Shown here: piece by piece, positions 25,201-37,718 of the stretch
Layout: the number at the start of each line of letters is the position of its first letter
Position numbering within the stretch: the stretch's first letter is position 1
NCBI GenBank assembly: GCA_031763025.1
Contig: JASSKH010000009.1
Location: forward strand, 1,240,001-1,304,000
Direction of reading: 5' to 3'
From: Macrocystis pyrifera
Taxonomy: Eukaryota; Sar; Phaeophyceae; Laminariales; Laminariaceae
DNA length: 64,000 nt
Program-made: the position numbers and the translations under genes
The notes under the pieces: model-generated
The model's database searches: none
What the model saw: the letters and a program-made list of their open reading frames with translations, nothing else
Told to the model about the DNA's origin: nothing

Positions 25201-25557
25201 TCCCTGCTTCAGCAGGCTAAACACGCTCACCCCCCACCCCCGCGCCCTTGCCCACGCCTCCTTTTATCCAATACCCGCAATTCGCTTGCCAGGGTGGGGC
25301 GCACGGCTCGCGCTGGGTCTCGAGGCACAGCCGTGACGATCGCGAAGAAGGGACAGGTTAAGCAGTTCCTCAAAATGCGCGCTAGCGTAGATGGCAAGCG
25401 GGTGCGATTAGACTCTTCCCCCACCGACCAGTCACGTCTTCTGCTTTTGGCGGGCCGATATCAGAGGTGTCTCCAGGACTTGAAAGAAGTTTTAGAAGCC
25501 GAGAGGACGGGAGAGTTGGATCCGGCTGCTCCTGTCACAGCGGTGGACGCTGCGTAG
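16284..25557 (+). CDS. DDX51: DEAD-box ATP-dependent RNA helicase, DDX51/Dbp6 type
   Basis: Likely nucleolar helicase for 60S ribosome assembly. Confident exons: 16284-17003, 17637-17759, 18526-18715, 20118-20302, 21198-21361, about 22808-23196, 23220-23367, 23810-23936, 24670-24931 and 25293-25557. Start [16 protein letters not shown], then an acidic/Ser-rich tract, then the Q-motif region (HFFPIQ). Motifs follow in order: SAPTGSGKT (I), PSRDLA (Ia), [11 protein letters not shown] (Ib), VIDEADRLL (II, about residues 437-440), [15 protein letters not shown] (III), [13 protein letters not shown] (IV), [13 protein letters not shown] (V), [13 protein letters not shown] (VI). SDGMARGMD and the C-terminus [15 protein letters not shown] fit DDX51. 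The exon near 22.8-23.4 kb needs one frame change near a C9 tract and a 23-nt gap at 23197-23219, so its model is uncertain. Introns carry a LINE fragment and a Crypton derivative. Confidence 0.92.
19108..19196. repeat. Palindromic MITE-like element, copy 1
   Basis: Inverted halves around GTCCCGTGTTAGGGACAAAC and GTTTGTCCCCAAAATGGGAC, bordered by TTAAA and TAAAA, with a short spacer containing AAGTTCCAAGTA. In a helicase intron. Confidence 0.75.
21523..21617. repeat. Palindromic MITE-like element, copy 2
   Basis: Same family: TTTAGAACTGCTTTCCCGGT ... GTTTGTCCCCAAAACGGGAC ... TAAAAGG, with a spacer ACTCTAATTACAAGTTG. In a helicase intron. Confidence 0.7.
21715..22030 (-). mobile_element. Crypton-derived non-autonomous element, inverted copy
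   Basis: Reverse complement of the joined terminal modules: TGTCTCTGGAAGTGGCCAC, then a short AT block, then CCGCCTCTAAAGCGGTTCTT, GATGCAGCTCATCGTTCATG and ATGCGAGGGTCTACGGTCAT, ending at a C-tract. No recombinase is present. It lies in a helicase intron next to the LINE fragment. Smaller end fragments occur at about 21050-21150, 22495-22580 and 22725-22795. Confidence 0.7.
22150..22490 (+). pseudogene. LINE-type reverse transcriptase fragment
   Basis: Internal part of a non-LTR retrotransposon reverse transcriptase. Frame 1 gives [20 protein letters not shown] and [11 protein letters not shown] up to an A8 run. After a one-step frame change comes [20 protein letters not shown] and [20 protein letters not shown], then in another frame [10 protein letters not shown]. 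These match the RT blocks 'DVQKAYDTVW', 'GVAQGC' and 'FADD'; the catalytic box reads FGDD. Several frame breaks and no flanking domains make it a dead fragment. It sits in a helicase intron, in the gene's orientation. Confidence 0.8.
23197..23219 (+). other. Candidate ultrashort intron (23 nt) in the helicase gene
   Basis: The 23 nt begin GTAAGG and end AACAG. Reading through gives an immediate stop (GCG TAA). Removing them joins GGGRA to [13 protein letters not shown] in frame, and the downstream exon then closes in phase 0 at 23367. The alternative is an indel in the surrounding G-rich sequence. Confidence 0.4.
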
Positions 25558-27652
25558 TGCAGATCTTCTCCTGGGGGGGGGGGGCTCCCATCCCTCCCTC
25601 CCCCCTCTCCCCTCCTTCTCATCACGAGACCAGGGGCAGGGGGGTTGTCTCACGGCAGCGACGAGACATTTAGTCATGCAAATATTGTGCGGGTACAGCG
25701 TCGTTGGTTGCATTGGGTGGTGGTGATTACGTAGTAACGTAGTGCATACCAGGTATCTATATATGTCGCATGCATGCCTGCATATCAGTAGTGAACCCGC
25801 CAGGATATCCCGGACGAGGATATCCCAGGATGCCCCCAGACACCACATGTTACAGTGTGAGGAGGATAGCCTCCTGTAGTAGTAGACCAAGGCAAGGGCC
25901 ATGGGCGCACATGATCTCTGTCCACCCTGTTGCAGCCAAAGCGGGGTCGATTGATCACGAAGAGACACGGGGTGCTGGTTTGCACCGTTGCCGCTGGATG
26001 GGCCGGGCCGTACGTAAGCGTGACTAATATTTGCCATATACGCGACGTCCCATCAATTTTGACAGGAAGACACGAAGGCTCTAAGAGTATACTATGTACT
26101 ATGTACCCGATTTCGGGAAAAACCACGGACGAACCAGATACAGATTTCATGGTTGACCCTGGCATTTTGCGACATCCACTATTACTTTTTTTTGTGTAAA
26201 CTGGTGTTGTACGGGCATACTAATAATATTTGGAACAAGCCGTAAACATACCCCAGCTTTTTTTAGATCGAATTTTTCCTGACTATTCATCTTGTTTTAG
26301 TGTTCGTGCCAATGGGGTACATTTTTGTGGGACAACAGTGTTTGTGTAGCACTGCTGCTGTTGCATGATTGGGTACGCGTCAGTGTTGCACTGCAGGTTC
26401 TTGATGGATGTGGAACCACATTGAGCTAAAATGCATGCACACGTCTAGGCCCACGTTTTGTCCCTTTAAGGAGACCATCGATAATTATTATAGGTGACGG
26501 ATTGTTGTTTTTTTGTACGTTCGTCATCTGGAGCCTATCCCAGACACTGCGCGAAAGAGCCCGACAGACTGTAGGCGATGGCTGCTGTGACATACAGACA
26601 GTAGTACCGGTATACCAGATACATGAAATACTGGCTGTACACTGCTGTACAGAGTACCTGGTGTACATTACATCTTGAGGGCAAAATAACTTCCTGCAGA
26701 TCTCGTGTACTGTATGTATGTACATCTTGAGGGGGAAATGCCTTCCTGCATATTATCTCACGTACAGCAGTACTACTACTGCTGTATGTATACGAGTACA
26801 CACGTCGCCTGTATCTGTCACCGATGAAGTCGATTGTTTTTTACCAATACAACTCTGCTTTGTACTTCCGTAACATCAAGGATGCATATATATGTACGTA
26901 CAGCAGTTATTAATAGATCGCAGCTGCTTGCTGTTGGCTGCACGATTTTGTGCAAATTTCGACCAATTTCGACCAATTCGGCACCTATAATAATACTTCT
27001 AAGTGGAGGTACAGGCCTCTGTTGAGAACCTGCGGGAGAGCATTCTCGAGAGAAACGCAAGCTGCTGTGATGAAACTTTTTCGAGTCACGGTCGCCCTTT
27101 GGTGACCACGAACCAGCCAACTTTGTAGTGGTTGTACGGAGTGGGTTGATCCAGAGCTGTTCCCCCACTCTGTTGCATCAAAAATACAAAATCTTACGAA
27201 TCCTACGAAATCCTACGTCAGCGCACAAAAAACGAATAACAGAGGTGGCTTTTCATCATGATGTACAAGTATGTGAAGGACATATTATTAGTTGCTCGCT
27301 TCGTAGGCTGCAGATAAGAGTGAATGCCCGCGCAAGGCTACCACTGAGCTGCGTCCGGAATGCTCGTCGCTCTAACCGTTTGTTGTACAGGTCCATCTTT
27401 TTTCGCACAACAAGTACGAGCCTTTCTCTATTTTTCATGTATCATCAATGAATGGGAATGACTATGGATTTATCATTTTTTATCATTGTTCATACGACGG
27501 AGTTGGTACTGAGTATAGAATAGGACATATCTCGGGAAATAAAGGTTATCCTCCCCGGAGGGGTACGTGTTCAAGTTCAAATACAACCTCTGCTGTCTGC
27601 CCCATAAACTGGGCAATTGAATAGCTAAAAGGCTGTCCTCTCGTGTAGCTAA
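25558..27652. other. Intergenic: helicase to unknown gene
   Basis: Contains a G10 tract just after the helicase stop codon and several TACCAGGTA-like motifs. At 27003-27060 a short helical-looking frame (VQASVENLRESILERNAS) is a weak exon candidate without good splice borders. Nothing else was recognised. Confidence 0.6.
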
Positions 27653-30600
27653 ATGTCTTCGTTCCTCAGACGTTTGGCTTGGCTACGACTCTTTGCCATT
27701 GTCCACGTTCTTTCTGGAGCAGGCGTGCGCTCCTTCGGACCAAACCCTTGTTCAGGAACCAGAACACAGCACCACCAGCAGTCGATCGGAAGTGGGCTAT
27801 GGGCTCCGACTCGCGCAGCTGCACGTCTTCCGCATGATAGCAGCTGCAGCTGTCGACGGCGTCCGCCTAGGGAAAGACGGACGGGCCTCAACATGGCGCC
27901 GTTGTACAGAGAGAGTGCAGAGGTGAGAGGGGCGGGTAGTTGCGTAGTAACGTTGAGGTTGATTCATCTCTTTTAGCACTGCAGTCCCGTTTTGGGGACA
28001 AACCGTTTAAATATCAAGTAGTTTGTCCCCAAAACGGGACCGCGGTCCTAAAAGAGTTTACGTACAACAATCAAGTTGGTTGTGTGGTATGTTCTGTGAA
28101 ACCCCCCATGTACCACGACCGTATGCACGAGGACCGACACGAAGGTAAAATACTCCGTCGTTGTTGCACACGATGAATATCACTGCTCAGATACGTACTC
28201 CTACGACTGCTGTTATTGTGCTTCGATGCATGTTGCTGGTATTCTGTAGGAGTGCCTGGTGCAGCAGCCGCTGACGTACATATCATATTGTGGTTGCCCA
28301 TAGCTGATACATGTACCTGGTGTGATACTATACCAGCATGTGCCGGCCACATGGGACACGGAACGCAGGCGTTATCATCCAACAACTCCGGCAGTACAAG
28401 TCGTAGTCAGTCATGGCGTACGGGCGTGCGACTGGATTTAATGGCCACTGGTTTCACGCAGGTATACACCAGGTACATTGCGGGTCACGCTATCGGTTCA
28501 AGAGAAGTGATAAAGGTCCGGAGACGCGGCACGAGCGTACAAAAAAAAATAACAACTGTAGTACAGAATACCCCATCCGTACTGGTTGAAAAAGCAGGCC
28601 TGACACACCCGCGCCCCTCTCTGAACCGTGACCCACTTGTACGCTCAACGGTGGTGTATCTTGCGGACAACCTTCAGAAACATAGAGTTGCACGTTGCGA
28701 TGCTGGTTCCAGCCTCGAAGACCCCCCATTGTTCAGATGGGACATACGAAATTTCACGTACCCGATAGAAACAACGTATTGACCTCGCCCTCTGCGTAAA
28801 GTCCTGCGTAATGGCTAGGTTGTGGTACGTACTGCTGTCTGCGTCTGCCGCACCGTCCCCTCTTCCCTCCCCGTTCCCCACCTTCTCACACCCGTCTGCA
28901 GGCAGATTTCTACGCTAAGCAGTTACAAGACCTCATCACAGCCTACGCCTTGAAAACAGCCAACCATTATTGGATGGAGCTCAGAGGTGAGGAGTTATGA
29001 CTGCTCTGACATGTTTGACGACAAAGCACGCAAACATGCGCAAGCACGCGAGCACGCGGTTAGTTTTCACTGCTGTAGGCGTTCGTGGGGTCGGGTTTGT
29101 CTCTTCCTTCACAGCGCACCGTGTTAGAAGGAGCGATTGGGTTCGGCACAGATAAATCATCCACGTACCACAGCGAATGCCTACTTCCCTCCGATGCCGA
29201 GCCCAGCTAATATTATGGGAAACCTGTCTTTATGGGCGCGTCGAGGCCTCTTTTGGCCTTATTATGCTGTATAGTATAGGGTGTCGATCAGTTAAGGGGG
29301 CAAACCGCGGTCTCCTACTGGTATTTCGGGTGGGCATATGTAGTAAGAATCAGAACCCTTGATGAACTAGAAAACCAGGTACCCCCCTATTTGGTACTGA
29401 TTACTACATTACCCCATAATACTGTACCTGGTACGTACGTAGCACCTTTGGAGCCAAGGGTGACCAGTTCTTAGTGAAGGAGGAAGGAGTCAGGGAGGGA
29501 AGCCATACCCACGGCGGTTCGATATACATTAAAACGACGTCATCATTGTCACATACACGCCGTCGTTTTCTCTGATAATGTTGTTCACGAAAAAACTCGT
29601 CACCCTTTTCGGCGCAACCTGGTGACACCTCGTGCGAACTACAACAGTAGTAGCACCGGAGGAGCAGGGCGTATACCCCGTTGTGGCGGTCTGCTTTTGC
29701 GTTTGGCGTTCTCCTTTTGCGCGTGTTTTTTTTCGTTTTCCGCACTCGCTGGACTTGCCACCCGTCCGAACGTTGGAACACATGCAAACATCGGACAGCT
29801 CAGGATATATTCTATCTACATCTAGATCATCTAGATCATTCAGATCCTATACGACGTATCTGCCGTTAAGATACACCAGCCAGGCGTATCTTGTGTAGAA
29901 CTTGCCAAGTACAGATCCAACCCTGGGCTCTTTATGCTATGTAGATCATGCAGACCTTGCTGTCCCCACTCGGCAACATGATGGGCTACGTACAGTAGAT
30001 AGTACATACCAGGAAACTATCTTCCCTTGAGATATTAAAATCATCAAGTATGTGGGGATCGATGATCTGTCCTATCTGTATGTGCGAACACATGTGCATG
30101 TGCTGCAAATATCCCACACGTCAGGTATATCATGTACAGATCATTCCCACCTCATGATGATCTAGATCCTTCAGAGCAGATAGATTCCTGATCTGCAAGA
30201 TCTAGCTCGATGTTGCGGGGTGGGAGCTGTATACATCTGCATGATCTAGGACATGTTTCCTGGGTTGGATATGTACGATGCAGATCCTGCACAGCGTCTC
30301 ATAACGGCAGCTTAGGATGTAGATGATCTATCTGTAGATGATCTATTTATGGATGATCTATATGTAGATAGTCTATCTGTAGATGATCTATTTGATGTGT
30401 GTTGAATATTCGTGGTGACCGCTGCTAGTGCCCACGGCGTGCGGCCGCGCAGGCAACATGTACTCGGAGTGGCTCACGCGATACATAGCGGAATGCGGAG
30501 GGATCGAGAGCATCGGCTGGCACGCCTTCCTTTCCGGCATGCTGCGGGCACCGCCAGAGGATATCATTGTGAAAAAGCTCATCAAGAGTCCGAGGGGAGG

Positions 30601-33600
30601 GTCCGGCACCAACCCTTTTCTCAAGGACAGGTTAGTGGTTACCCTTCTGTTGCAGTGCCTGGCGTAACTGTCATGGTTCAGCTACTTATTATTTATACGT
30701 AAACTGTTTTTTTTATTGAGCCCCTTACTTCTGTGTGCTGTGCTGTTCTGTGCTTTGTTGTGCTGTGTTCGCTTTGTGTTGTGTTGTACTGTACTGTGTT
30801 GCGCTGTGCAGTGCTATTCTGCGTTCTAACAAGGTACTGTTTGCACTGTGCTGCTTTTTTCCTTGGGAAAATAATGTCGTATGCGCTGTGTTCCGCCAGG
30901 AAGCCGGTGGAGTACACGGAGACCATCGAACCGACTACTATCGCCCGGCGCCTCATGGAGATCCGGGAGCAGATGGCTGAGCAGCTGAGCGCAGACCTGC
31001 AACAGATGGCGGCGGAGAACGCCAAGCTGCAGCAAGACTACGCCGACGAGGTGCGTCGTACTGTACCTCAGAAAAAGTCGTCGGAGGTGGCCACGCGTTT
31101 TCTTTTCCGCCACCACGACCCTCGGTGTGGGACACCGTGCGGAAAGGAGAAAAGTGTGTCCTATCGATATGATGAACCTCTCGTTGTTTCTTTTGTGCGC
31201 CTTAGATTTTGTTTGTGTTCGGATATAGCCGGTAAGGTATGAAACAAATCTTCCTTCTTCAATTCGATACAGGATGTCGGCTATATGCCTATACTCTTGC
31301 GGGTGGCAAAGTTTGTCCAGCACATGTCAGGACCACGCGTGCTTGTGGAAGCCCGAATACGTGATTTTTTGCGCTTGCAGCTGTTCTAATTCTGGTCTGA
31401 AGTTTCGGAGACACCATCTACTCTACATTTTACGGAGATAGGATTTCCTTTTTGGACCTTTTCGAATTCTTTCTCAGACCCGGATTTGAACGATTTTGTG
31501 AGATGAGACCGAGAACCGAACACATTGGAAATACACATCCCTCCCCCTAACCAGCTTACTCCAACCACCCGCCGTCGTTTTGGAAAATCCAGTCGGAGCT
31601 TGGGCCGGACCGAGCGCAAGCATTGCGAATGTCAGTTTTGGAGCCCATGGCAGACGTGGACCCCACGTCAGGCATGGCAAACCCACCGCAGAGGCGTGCT
31701 GCATACAAAACCGCCGTGGAAGTAAGTGATGCAACATACGGTGTCCACGACGGTACTGCTGTAGTGCGTTTAAAAAATATATTAGTCTTGTAACTTGATT
31801 TTGTGCTGTGTGTATACGAGCAGAGCTCCACGGCGCAGTGGCGGCTGCTATGAAGGGTCTCCTTTTCAATATGCACAGCCGACGCTGGGCGTTGGAGTCT
31901 TAGTTCTGTCCGTGTCAGTGTGATTTACCGCATCGCACTTGTATTTAGGTGGTCAACACTATGATATTTGTTCGTTAATTTTTTTGTATTGACACTCGGT
32001 GGTGAGTGGCACGATGGAATCCCTACCCATGGCTTGTTGCAAGCGCCCCGCTGCACTGGTCGCCGAGAGCAGGCCCTGTGCACTGCCCTCGCTCGACATG
32101 ATCGCCCCGCCCCGACCTTCGTCGTTCTTACGCTCCCTCCGGCTGCAACAACTCCGGTCCTGCCAACTGGTACACAGCTGGCGACAGCCGCGAGCATGAG
32201 GCGTGTCAAGTCCGAGCTACGAATACGAGGGGACAGGCGCACGCTGGACTGGCTCGATCGGTTCTCCGACCGGGAGCTGGGGCAGAGGTTGGTTACCACA
32301 CGCCTGTTTTCACCATGCCTGCTTATTGCGTCGAAGCCGCTGCATTTGGCATGAAGTGTAGCAGCAGAATTGACCCGTTATGCGACACTGCGTGGCATGA
32401 TTGAAGCACCCTACTGTGTGCGAGCTAGACAAAGAGACTACAGGGACTGAATGTTGACCAATGGTTGGTTGGGTCTGATTGGCTTACGTAGGCTTAAATT
32501 TAGTGGCCTCGTACACAGTGCGTCAATCATAGGTGTCGGATGAGTGGCGAAATTCCCTCAAGTGTGGAGCGGTGCGGTTTGTGTCGAGGCGCGGAGGAAG
32601 TGCTGTGGATGCTTCGGGTGCCACTGCTGCCCCATCAGATGCCAATGGAATTGCTAGTAGTGCAGCCGCACCGCAGCCGAAATTTGGTGAGCCTTAATCG
32701 GATGGTGGTGCCTGCTTTAGGGCGGCCTTGTTGCGAACCTGACGCACGGTATATGTATGACAGCGTTCTTGTAACGCTTTTGCCGCTCCCAAAAAGTATC
32801 CCCCTCTAAATCCTTCCGGGTAGTAGTTTGTCCCCTGTTGTTCGGAAGGAATTTAGTCGAACTAATGGAATTTTTACGATATACTGTAACCGCCTCGGTT
32901 GTCTCCTCCTTTTCTGGGAATGTTTTACACCCTGAACAGATCACGATCTATCTATCTATTGTAGATCATCTAGATCTTAACGTACCGTTTTGAGATGTTG
33001 TGCAGGATGTGTACAGTACAGATCCAGCACAGGAATCATGCTCTAGATCGCGAAGATTATACGGCTCCCACCCACCCACCATGAGCTAGATCGTACGGAT
33101 CACGGATCTCTCTGCACTAAAATATGTAGATCATGAACTGGGAGTGATCTGCACATGATCTACCTGTCCGAGGTGTGGAATTTTTAGGAGCGATGACCTT
33201 GAAGCTCATGCTTCACTTTCCCGGATGGCATACCAAAAACAAAATTCACAATACAATCGAAATAATGTGATTCTAGACAGGGCACCCCCGGGTGTACGTG
33301 TAGTCGTGACGTTTTCCCTTCCAATGCACAATGTTTGATGCCCATTTCTTCTCTCAGGGGGAATGAGCTCATCCAGTCGCTGATTGCGGGGCCGATGGTG
33401 TTCATCAACGACCCCAGCCGGGCACGCCCGAAAGTGATTGAGCCGCTCAAGGTGGCGCAGGACATCATGCAGGTGATCCATATCAGTCGTGATCAAGTGG
33501 CTGTCTGGTTTCTACCCCCCACAGCGGGTACTAATAGTTGCACATATTACGGGGTCCCATAGTAATACGTAGTGATCAGAACCCACGATGGACACAATCA

Positions 33601-34984
33601 CATCTGTCCCCAGGTGTTTACACACCATATTGGTTCTGATTACTATTACGGGGGACCATTGTAAATAAGACCAAATATTGTCGTAAAAATGTAAAAATAG
33701 GTAAATATGTACCTGGTAGGTTTTTGTGTGTACCATAGGTCCTATTTACTATGGTCCCCCGAAATATTCATATGTTCTCCCGTAATACCGTGTACTGCAG
33801 CCGGCCCTTGCTGGTTGTGCTATTAAATCCTAGTTAGCGATTGTGCGCAGAGAACACACGACGCGGTCGTGCGTTGTGTGTAGCTTGAACATGGTTTGAG
33901 TTGTGTTGCACAGCACTAGAAACAGCGCCATGTCACGGTAAGCCGTTGACGCGTGGTGGGCGGTGTTGCTACACGAAACTCTCCCCCACCCCTCCCCTTG
34001 GCGTGTCTAATTTTATTTTTGCAGGAACGCGGCTGGATTTTTTTTTTTGCCGCGGGGGCGTACGCACTCGTTCGCGGATTCAAAAGGGTTGTGCTGTTTG
34101 TTGTTGAATGAGAGAGTGCTCTACGTTATCGGTCCTCCCGTATGAAAATCAGACAAAAAATCTAGCCTATTACGGGGGTCCATAGTAAATAGGACCTAAT
34201 ATTGTTAGTAGAAATAGGTAAATATATAGTTTTTTGTGTGTACCGTAGGTCCTATTTATGTTGGTCCCCCGTAGTAGAACGAGAAGAAAAATAGCCTAGG
34301 CGCTCGCCCTCTATAGAACAGAAAATTGCAAGAAATCTAACCCTTTCTCGCTCCGTCAGAATAAGGATAAACTGCTGCCAATAACGTCGGGGTGGAACGC
34401 TGACGAGGAGTAGGGTAAACGAGGGTTTGTCAAGGGAGGAAGGCGCAAGTAGGAGCCCTAAAGAAGGGGAAACGGGGTAGCTGTTGGTTCAGAGTGGTAA
34501 AAGAGGGACCCCTACTGTGGTGTTAGAAGATATTCGATACAAGGCGGAATGGAACATGTACGATACAATGTGAGAGGGCAGAATTAATAGTGAAGGGATG
34601 TTAGCCTTACGTCTGATTTCAGGTTTTTCTTACGAGAGGACCGATACTGCTGTAGACGGGCTTACATCAAAGGACCAGTTCAGGCGTCTGTCTGTGTAGT
34701 AGTTGACGTTGCCTCCGACGTTTTGATGCAACGCCACTGCTGAACTGGCTATGCCACTGACCAAACACGTTCGCCCTGTCCTGCCGTGCCTCTCTCGCCC
34801 ACCGTGCCAAACTTTCCCGACAATATATACGCATATTCTGTGTTTTTTTGCAGGAGAGGGAGTTTTTAGCTGAAGAGTTCATTGAGGTGCTGGAAAGGGT
34901 CCCGCAAGATCACGTGCGGATGACCGTTTCTCTCCTAAACGAAAAATGGGAATCCCCTGGGGACGTCGGGGGGGAGGAGCCAGA

Positions 34985-35000
<16 letters not shown>
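27653..35000 (+). CDS. Unknown protein, possible organelle (plastid) leader, eight exons
   Basis: About 407 residues from 27653-27922, 28902-28986, 30453-30630, 30900-31050, 31555-31721, 32178-32287, 33358-33472 and 34854-35000. All joins keep frame except exon 4 to 5, where one nucleotide is unaccounted for (a missed small exon or a different donor). The start MSSFLRRLAWLRLFAIVHVL followed by GAGVRSFGPNP looks like a signal peptide with an ASAF-like Phe, as in heterokont plastid leaders. A second in-frame Met (27893, MAPLYRESAE) would remove the leader. The mature part is helical and conserved-looking: YIAECGGIESIGWHAFLSGM, VEYTETIEPTTIARRLMEIR, REQMAEQLSADLQQMAAENA, MVFINDPSRARPKVIEPLKV, FLAEEFIEVLERVPQDHVRM. 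The TIEP..IA.R.M.IREQ.A block recalls plastid proteins of unknown function, but I could not place it in a named family. Confidence 0.8.
27970..28059. repeat. Palindromic MITE-like element, copy 3
   Basis: The clearest copy: TTTTAGCACTGCAGTCCCGT, TTTGGGGACAAACC, then GTAGTTTGTCCCCAAAACGG and CGCGGTCCTAAAA. Intron 1 of the unknown gene, just inside the donor. Confidence 0.8.
29812..30400. repeat. GATC-rich dispersed repeat, copy 3 (long or double copy)
   Basis: Two blocks of GATC-rich sequence (about 29812-30000 and 30050-30400) with CATGTTTCCTGGGTTGGATA, GATCCTGCACAGCGTCTCAT and runs of AGATGATCTAT. Intron 2 of the unknown gene. Confidence 0.65.
32935..33185. repeat. GATC-rich dispersed repeat, copy 4
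   Basis: Landmarks GTTGTGCAGGATGTGTACAG, CCACCATGAGCTAGATCGTA and CTACCTGTCCGAGGTGTGGA, in the same orientation as copy 1. Intron 6 of the unknown gene. Confidence 0.7.
33644..33766. mobile_element. TA-flanked MITE, copy 2
   Basis: Inverted ends ACGGGGGACCATTGTAAAT and ATTTACTATGGTCCCCCG. Slightly longer than the others because the core carries an extra AAAATGTA and a TACCTGGTAGG. Intron 7 of the unknown gene. Confidence 0.8.
34168..34276. mobile_element. TA-flanked MITE, copy 3
   Basis: Inverted ends ACGGGGGTCCATAGTAAATA and TATTTATGTTGGTCCCCCGT, same core as copy 1. It lies only about 400 bp from copy 2, in the same intron. Confidence 0.8.
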
Positions 35001-35295
<295 letters not shown>

Positions 35296-37718
35296 CATAT
35301 TACAGCAGTGTAACAGAGCTTGCCACGACACAGCATCATCAGTGTGCGCATTGTAAACCCATCACGTGTAGTATGATTTATGTCATGTCTGAAGTTTTGA
35401 ATACCCACGTTCCGAAGCAGAAACCTATCGGACGGTGGGAGCTTACGAGTGAGTGCGTAGTGGTTGGTTGTTGACTTAGAAATAGTTTTTTCTATTTTAA
35501 TAGTAGATTCATTCACCGTGAGTGAAAGATACAAGCAGTAGTAGATATAGATGACGTCGATTGGAAGCCAGGTATGACGGGGCGCAGGCTGCCCATCCCG
35601 GTGTTCAGGGTTGTTGTTGTTGGTTGTCCGACGATTGGTACCCTCGGGCGAAATGCCGCCGTAGTCAAATAGGCGCTACCTTTATTATCATGACCAGGTT
35701 GCTTGCGTGTAAAAACCAAGTTCTTCCCCACGGGTCAAATGTTGTACGGGAAGGATTTGTTTTCGTTGGTGTAATATCATGCAGAACGAAACTATCCCTG
35801 TATTCGACGACGTTCCTTCTTCGCTTTACTATACTTTCTGGGTAGCTTGTAGCTTGTTTCCACTAGTGATTGTCTAATAATCTGCTTATACTACTACTAC
35901 TATGAATACCGCATTGCGACGGATTATCTCTGTGTCATGGTTTTGTGAGCAGAGCTTGTATCTCTCTCTCTAGGATGAAGAATCGGCATGGATACTGACT
36001 GGGTGTGTACGCTGGATGTCGACGGCTAGGAAACACACACAACACTTTGGCGATGATTACGTAGCAGGTATGTACGAGTACCTGGCTCGCGTTTGGAGCC
36101 TGATGTGGATATCAAGCGCCGATACTGCTCGCGGCCAGAGCGGTATGCCGCACAGCAGTATACATACATAAAGTAAATACAACATCCATGCAGTTTGACA
36201 TGTGCACACCGACCGACTCCGAACGATACAGGGTGATACAGCAGCAGTATTAACTCTGCCTTCTTGGTGTGAGGGTCGTACTACTTAGGGCCACTCCTAA
36301 CGAACAAAAAAATCACGATTCGTGATATTTTTGTCGTGAATCATGATTTTTTTGTCGTGAATCACGACAAAAAAAATCACGATTCATGACACCAATTTTT
36401 TTAGCTTTTCCCTAAAAAAAACAAAATCACGATTCGTGACATTTGTCGTGTCTCAAAATACGCCTGATCAAGGCACTACGCAACCCACGTGCACCAACGG
36501 TATCCGACGGTCGGCATAGGGGCATGGCAGACTCTGCTGCGTACGCCGCTTGTGGACAACGGGCGGCTGCCCAAAGATACCGCTGGGCGCGGGCTAACGA
36601 GGAGGTTGTGGCCTCGAAATTTCCAGGAGGAGGAGCCACTGCTGGAAGACAAAAGCGAAAATGACCTGGGGATGTCACAGGCCAGGCGGGGCAGACGGCC
36701 TGCGAGATGGAATCTCGCGAAACGAGCTTGGCCGACGGCCGGTGAAGTTGGAATCTCGCAGGCTGGGTCAGGCTTCGGCCCGCGATTCGAGTATGTCACG
36801 GGCTGGGCGAGGGGCGGACGGTCCAGCCCGGCCTGGCCGTGCCCCACTCTCGAGAGTTTGCTCCACACCCCCCAAAAAACGTTGGGTTTGAAATATCAGA
36901 ACTTTAACTATTTGAAAATATCACGAAACGCGACGTTTTTCGGCTTTTTTCGTTAGAACTGAAATGTCACGGATCGTGATCTTTTGGCATGCCTAAAAAT
37001 CACGAATCGTGATTTTTTTTCGGTTCGTTAGGAATGGCCCTTACTACTATACTACTGTAATGCGCACAGCAGTAGTCGTCAGTCGTAGCAAGTGAGAACG
37101 CGCCCCAGCACCGCAGATTAGCGCCGTCCGCATCCATATCATATCAGGTCCTGGTGCAGTCCAAATGGTTGTCATCTTCGCACGCTCATGCATACGCGCA
37201 TACACCTTTTGTACGAAAATAAAGTATCACATGATCAAGACCGAAGCGCCGTTATTTTACGTAATCCGGATTATCATACAGTTTTAGTTTTCAGCGAGGG
37301 GCTCTCAAGCCTGGTATTATTTTTTCAAAAGGGGACACGTATTTCTGGTCCCCTCACTCTCTCTCTCATCACACAGCGGTGCTCAAGAGTCCAGCCGAGC
37401 AAAGCACGCAAATCACTATAGCGAAGGACAGGGGGTCATCGACACCGACAGCACTCGCTGCTCTCGTCTTGCTTGGCGCCCTGCTTCATCTTTAGGAGGC
37501 GCCTCGCTGCATTGTTGGTGTGCACACTACTGCCGTTCTCTGTGCCACGTTGTCAACAAGACCGATCGACTCGGGAAGCATACAAAGCAACTGGGAGCTG
37601 GGGAAGCAAACTTGCATGGTGGTTGCCTTGAGCAGCGCACCAACACGACTACGGACATAGCTGCGCCCTCTCCCGAGTGCTGGCCTCTCAGAAAATATTG
37701 CCGGCTGCCTCTCGTGGT
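35296..37718. other. Intergenic: unknown gene to ankyrin gene
   Basis: Apart from the Harbinger-like element (36288-37040) I see only AT-rich sequence and short simple repeats. No credible exon was found before 37719. Confidence 0.6.
36288..37040. mobile_element. Harbinger-like MITE with TTA target-site duplication
   Basis: The ends are GGGCCACTCCTAACGAAC and its reverse complement with one mismatch. Both are followed inward by A/T-tract plus ATCACGATTCGTGAT palindromes. TTA flanks both sides (36285-36287 and 37041-37043), the duplication typical of PIF/Harbinger elements. The GC-rich 36470-36880 core has open frames on both strands but no recognisable transposase or Myb-like motif, so the element is non-autonomous. 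Inner GAATCTCGC/GACGGCC units are repeated. Confidence 0.85.

Noticed and set aside
27690-27926. Alternative frame LEQACAPSDQTLVQEPEH in exon 1 of the unknown gene
   Set aside because: It has phase 2 at the donor and would run into stops in the next exon. The MSSFLRR/MAPLYRESAE frame joins exon 2 cleanly.
28216-28782. 188-residue plus-strand open frame
   Set aside because: It lies inside intron 1 of the unknown gene, has no recognisable motif, odd composition and no splice or promoter support.
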